Positions 6,764-7,216 of a stretch of 7,216 nucleotides of DNA are shown here, piece after piece. The stretch's first letter is position 1; every line of letters starts with the position of its first letter. Under the pieces are notes generated by a model. The model was not told where the DNA came from. It ran no database searches and saw only the letters and a list, made by a program, of their open reading frames with translations. This DNA is from Helicobacter sp. (GTDB taxonomy: Bacteria > Campylobacterota > Campylobacteria > Campylobacterales > Helicobacteraceae), in contig JARHZY010000076.1 in NCBI GenBank assembly GCA_029264655.1, positions 1 through 7,216 of the forward strand, read 5' to 3'. The position numbers were made by a program, and so were the translations under genes.

Positions 6764-7216
6764 ATAGAAGAGAATTTTTACATACATTATCCGTATTAGG
6801 ATTAGGTATATTAGGCGGATATAGTATCATTGGTTGTAAGAGTTTAAACAATAAGGAGAAAGTAATGACAACAAAAGATGCATTTGGCAAAGATATAGAA
6901 TTAGATTCTAATGGAAATGTGATTTTAAAGAAAGAAAGAATAGCACTGAGAAGAGATAAGGCAACACAACTGCCAATCGAAAAAGTAATAAAAATGGATA
7001 CTTCAGAGGAGACAAGCAAATATGTAACAAATATATATCATGAAACAAATGCCATTATGCAATCCTCTCCCTACATTAACTACAAGCCCATCTATCTAGA
7101 CCCCACAATAAGAACAGGTATGCCATCTACCCTATTAGAGTTTAGGGCAATCCAAAAGCTCTATTATAAAGAACCACCTAAAGGTGCTATAGCCCCTTGG
7201 ACTAAAGCTGAAAAAG
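6751..7216 (+). CDS. Tat-exported putative lipoprotein, family unknown, 5' part
   Basis: The frame runs from ATG 6751 off the right edge without a stop, giving 155 residues. The N-terminus has a twin-arginine signal: NRREFL (5-10), a hydrophobic stretch from about 12 to 27 and then IIGC (26-29), a lipobox with the acylated cysteine predicted at 29. It should thus be exported folded by TatABC and anchored as a lipoprotein facing the periplasm. The mature part begins with a charged, probably flexible segment (about 30-90), followed by INYKPIYLDPTIRTGMP (107-123) and an LLEFRAIQKLYYKEPP stretch (125-140). I recognise no enzyme family. Tat use suggests a cofactor-containing or folded partner, but no cofactor motif is visible yet. 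From about 7040 on, more C-ending codons (CCC, TAC, AAC, CTC) appear than in the left-hand genes, which could reflect a different origin. It overlaps the preceding frame by 13 bp. Confidence 0.8.
   Translation, partial: MDRINRREFLHTLSVLGLGILGGYSIIGCKSLNNKEKVMTTKDAFGKDIELDSNGNVILKKERIALRRDKATQLPIEKVIKMDTSEETSKYVTNIYHETNAIMQSSPYINYKPIYLDPTIRTGMPSTLLEFRAIQKLYYKEPPKGAIAPWTKAEK

Noticed and set aside
6726..7019. Minus-strand open frame opposite the Tat lipoprotein gene
   Set aside because: The plus-strand frame has a strong ribosome binding site and a clear Tat signal; the opposite frame has no supporting feature.

Overview
The window is AT-rich (roughly one third GC by eye) and reads as a chromosomal segment of a Helicobacter-like campylobacterium, probably a non-pylori species. 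The main grounds are a PseC that closely follows the H. pylori enzyme as I remember it, an epsilonproteobacterial-style transaldolase, a CmoB-type tRNA wobble enzyme, and short AT-rich promoters with a TATAAT -10 box. The species assignment is inference; there is no rRNA or other marker here.

Layout. 1-401 (+) is the 3' part of a pilin/pseudopilin-like gene cut by the left edge. 402-1465 holds no convincing intact gene: it is a stop-rich AT spacer with an AT-rich hairpin at 749-783 and a possible decayed coding remnant at 950-1161. 1466-5292 is a three-gene minus-strand block, transcribed right to left: pseC, then a Mur-ligase-like protein of unknown role, then cmoB. Divergent from it, tal (transaldolase) runs on the plus strand from 5355 to 6326; the short pseC/tal gap carries a back-to-back -10 region. 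After tal comes about 100 bp of spacer, then an 84-88 codon reading frame (6497-6763) without a normal start codon, overlapped by 13 bp by a Tat-exported putative lipoprotein (6751 to the right edge) that I do not recognise.

How the genes relate. PseC makes the 4-amino sugar intermediate of CMP-pseudaminic acid, the sugar used to glycosylate flagellin. CmoB finishes the cmo5U34 wobble modification of tRNA. Tal belongs to the non-oxidative pentose phosphate pathway. No shared pathway is evident; the minus-strand trio probably forms one transcript because of tight packing (11 bp between the last two genes, with a stop codon adjoining and overlapping the next ribosome binding site).

The least explained parts are the Mur-like protein, whose fold signature is visible but whose ATP-binding loop is gone, and the pair at the right end, where a small frame with a good ribosome binding site but an AUA in place of AUG sits just before an unknown Tat lipoprotein. 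I did not find a CRISPR array, tRNA, rRNA, insertion sequence or obvious phage or defence system.
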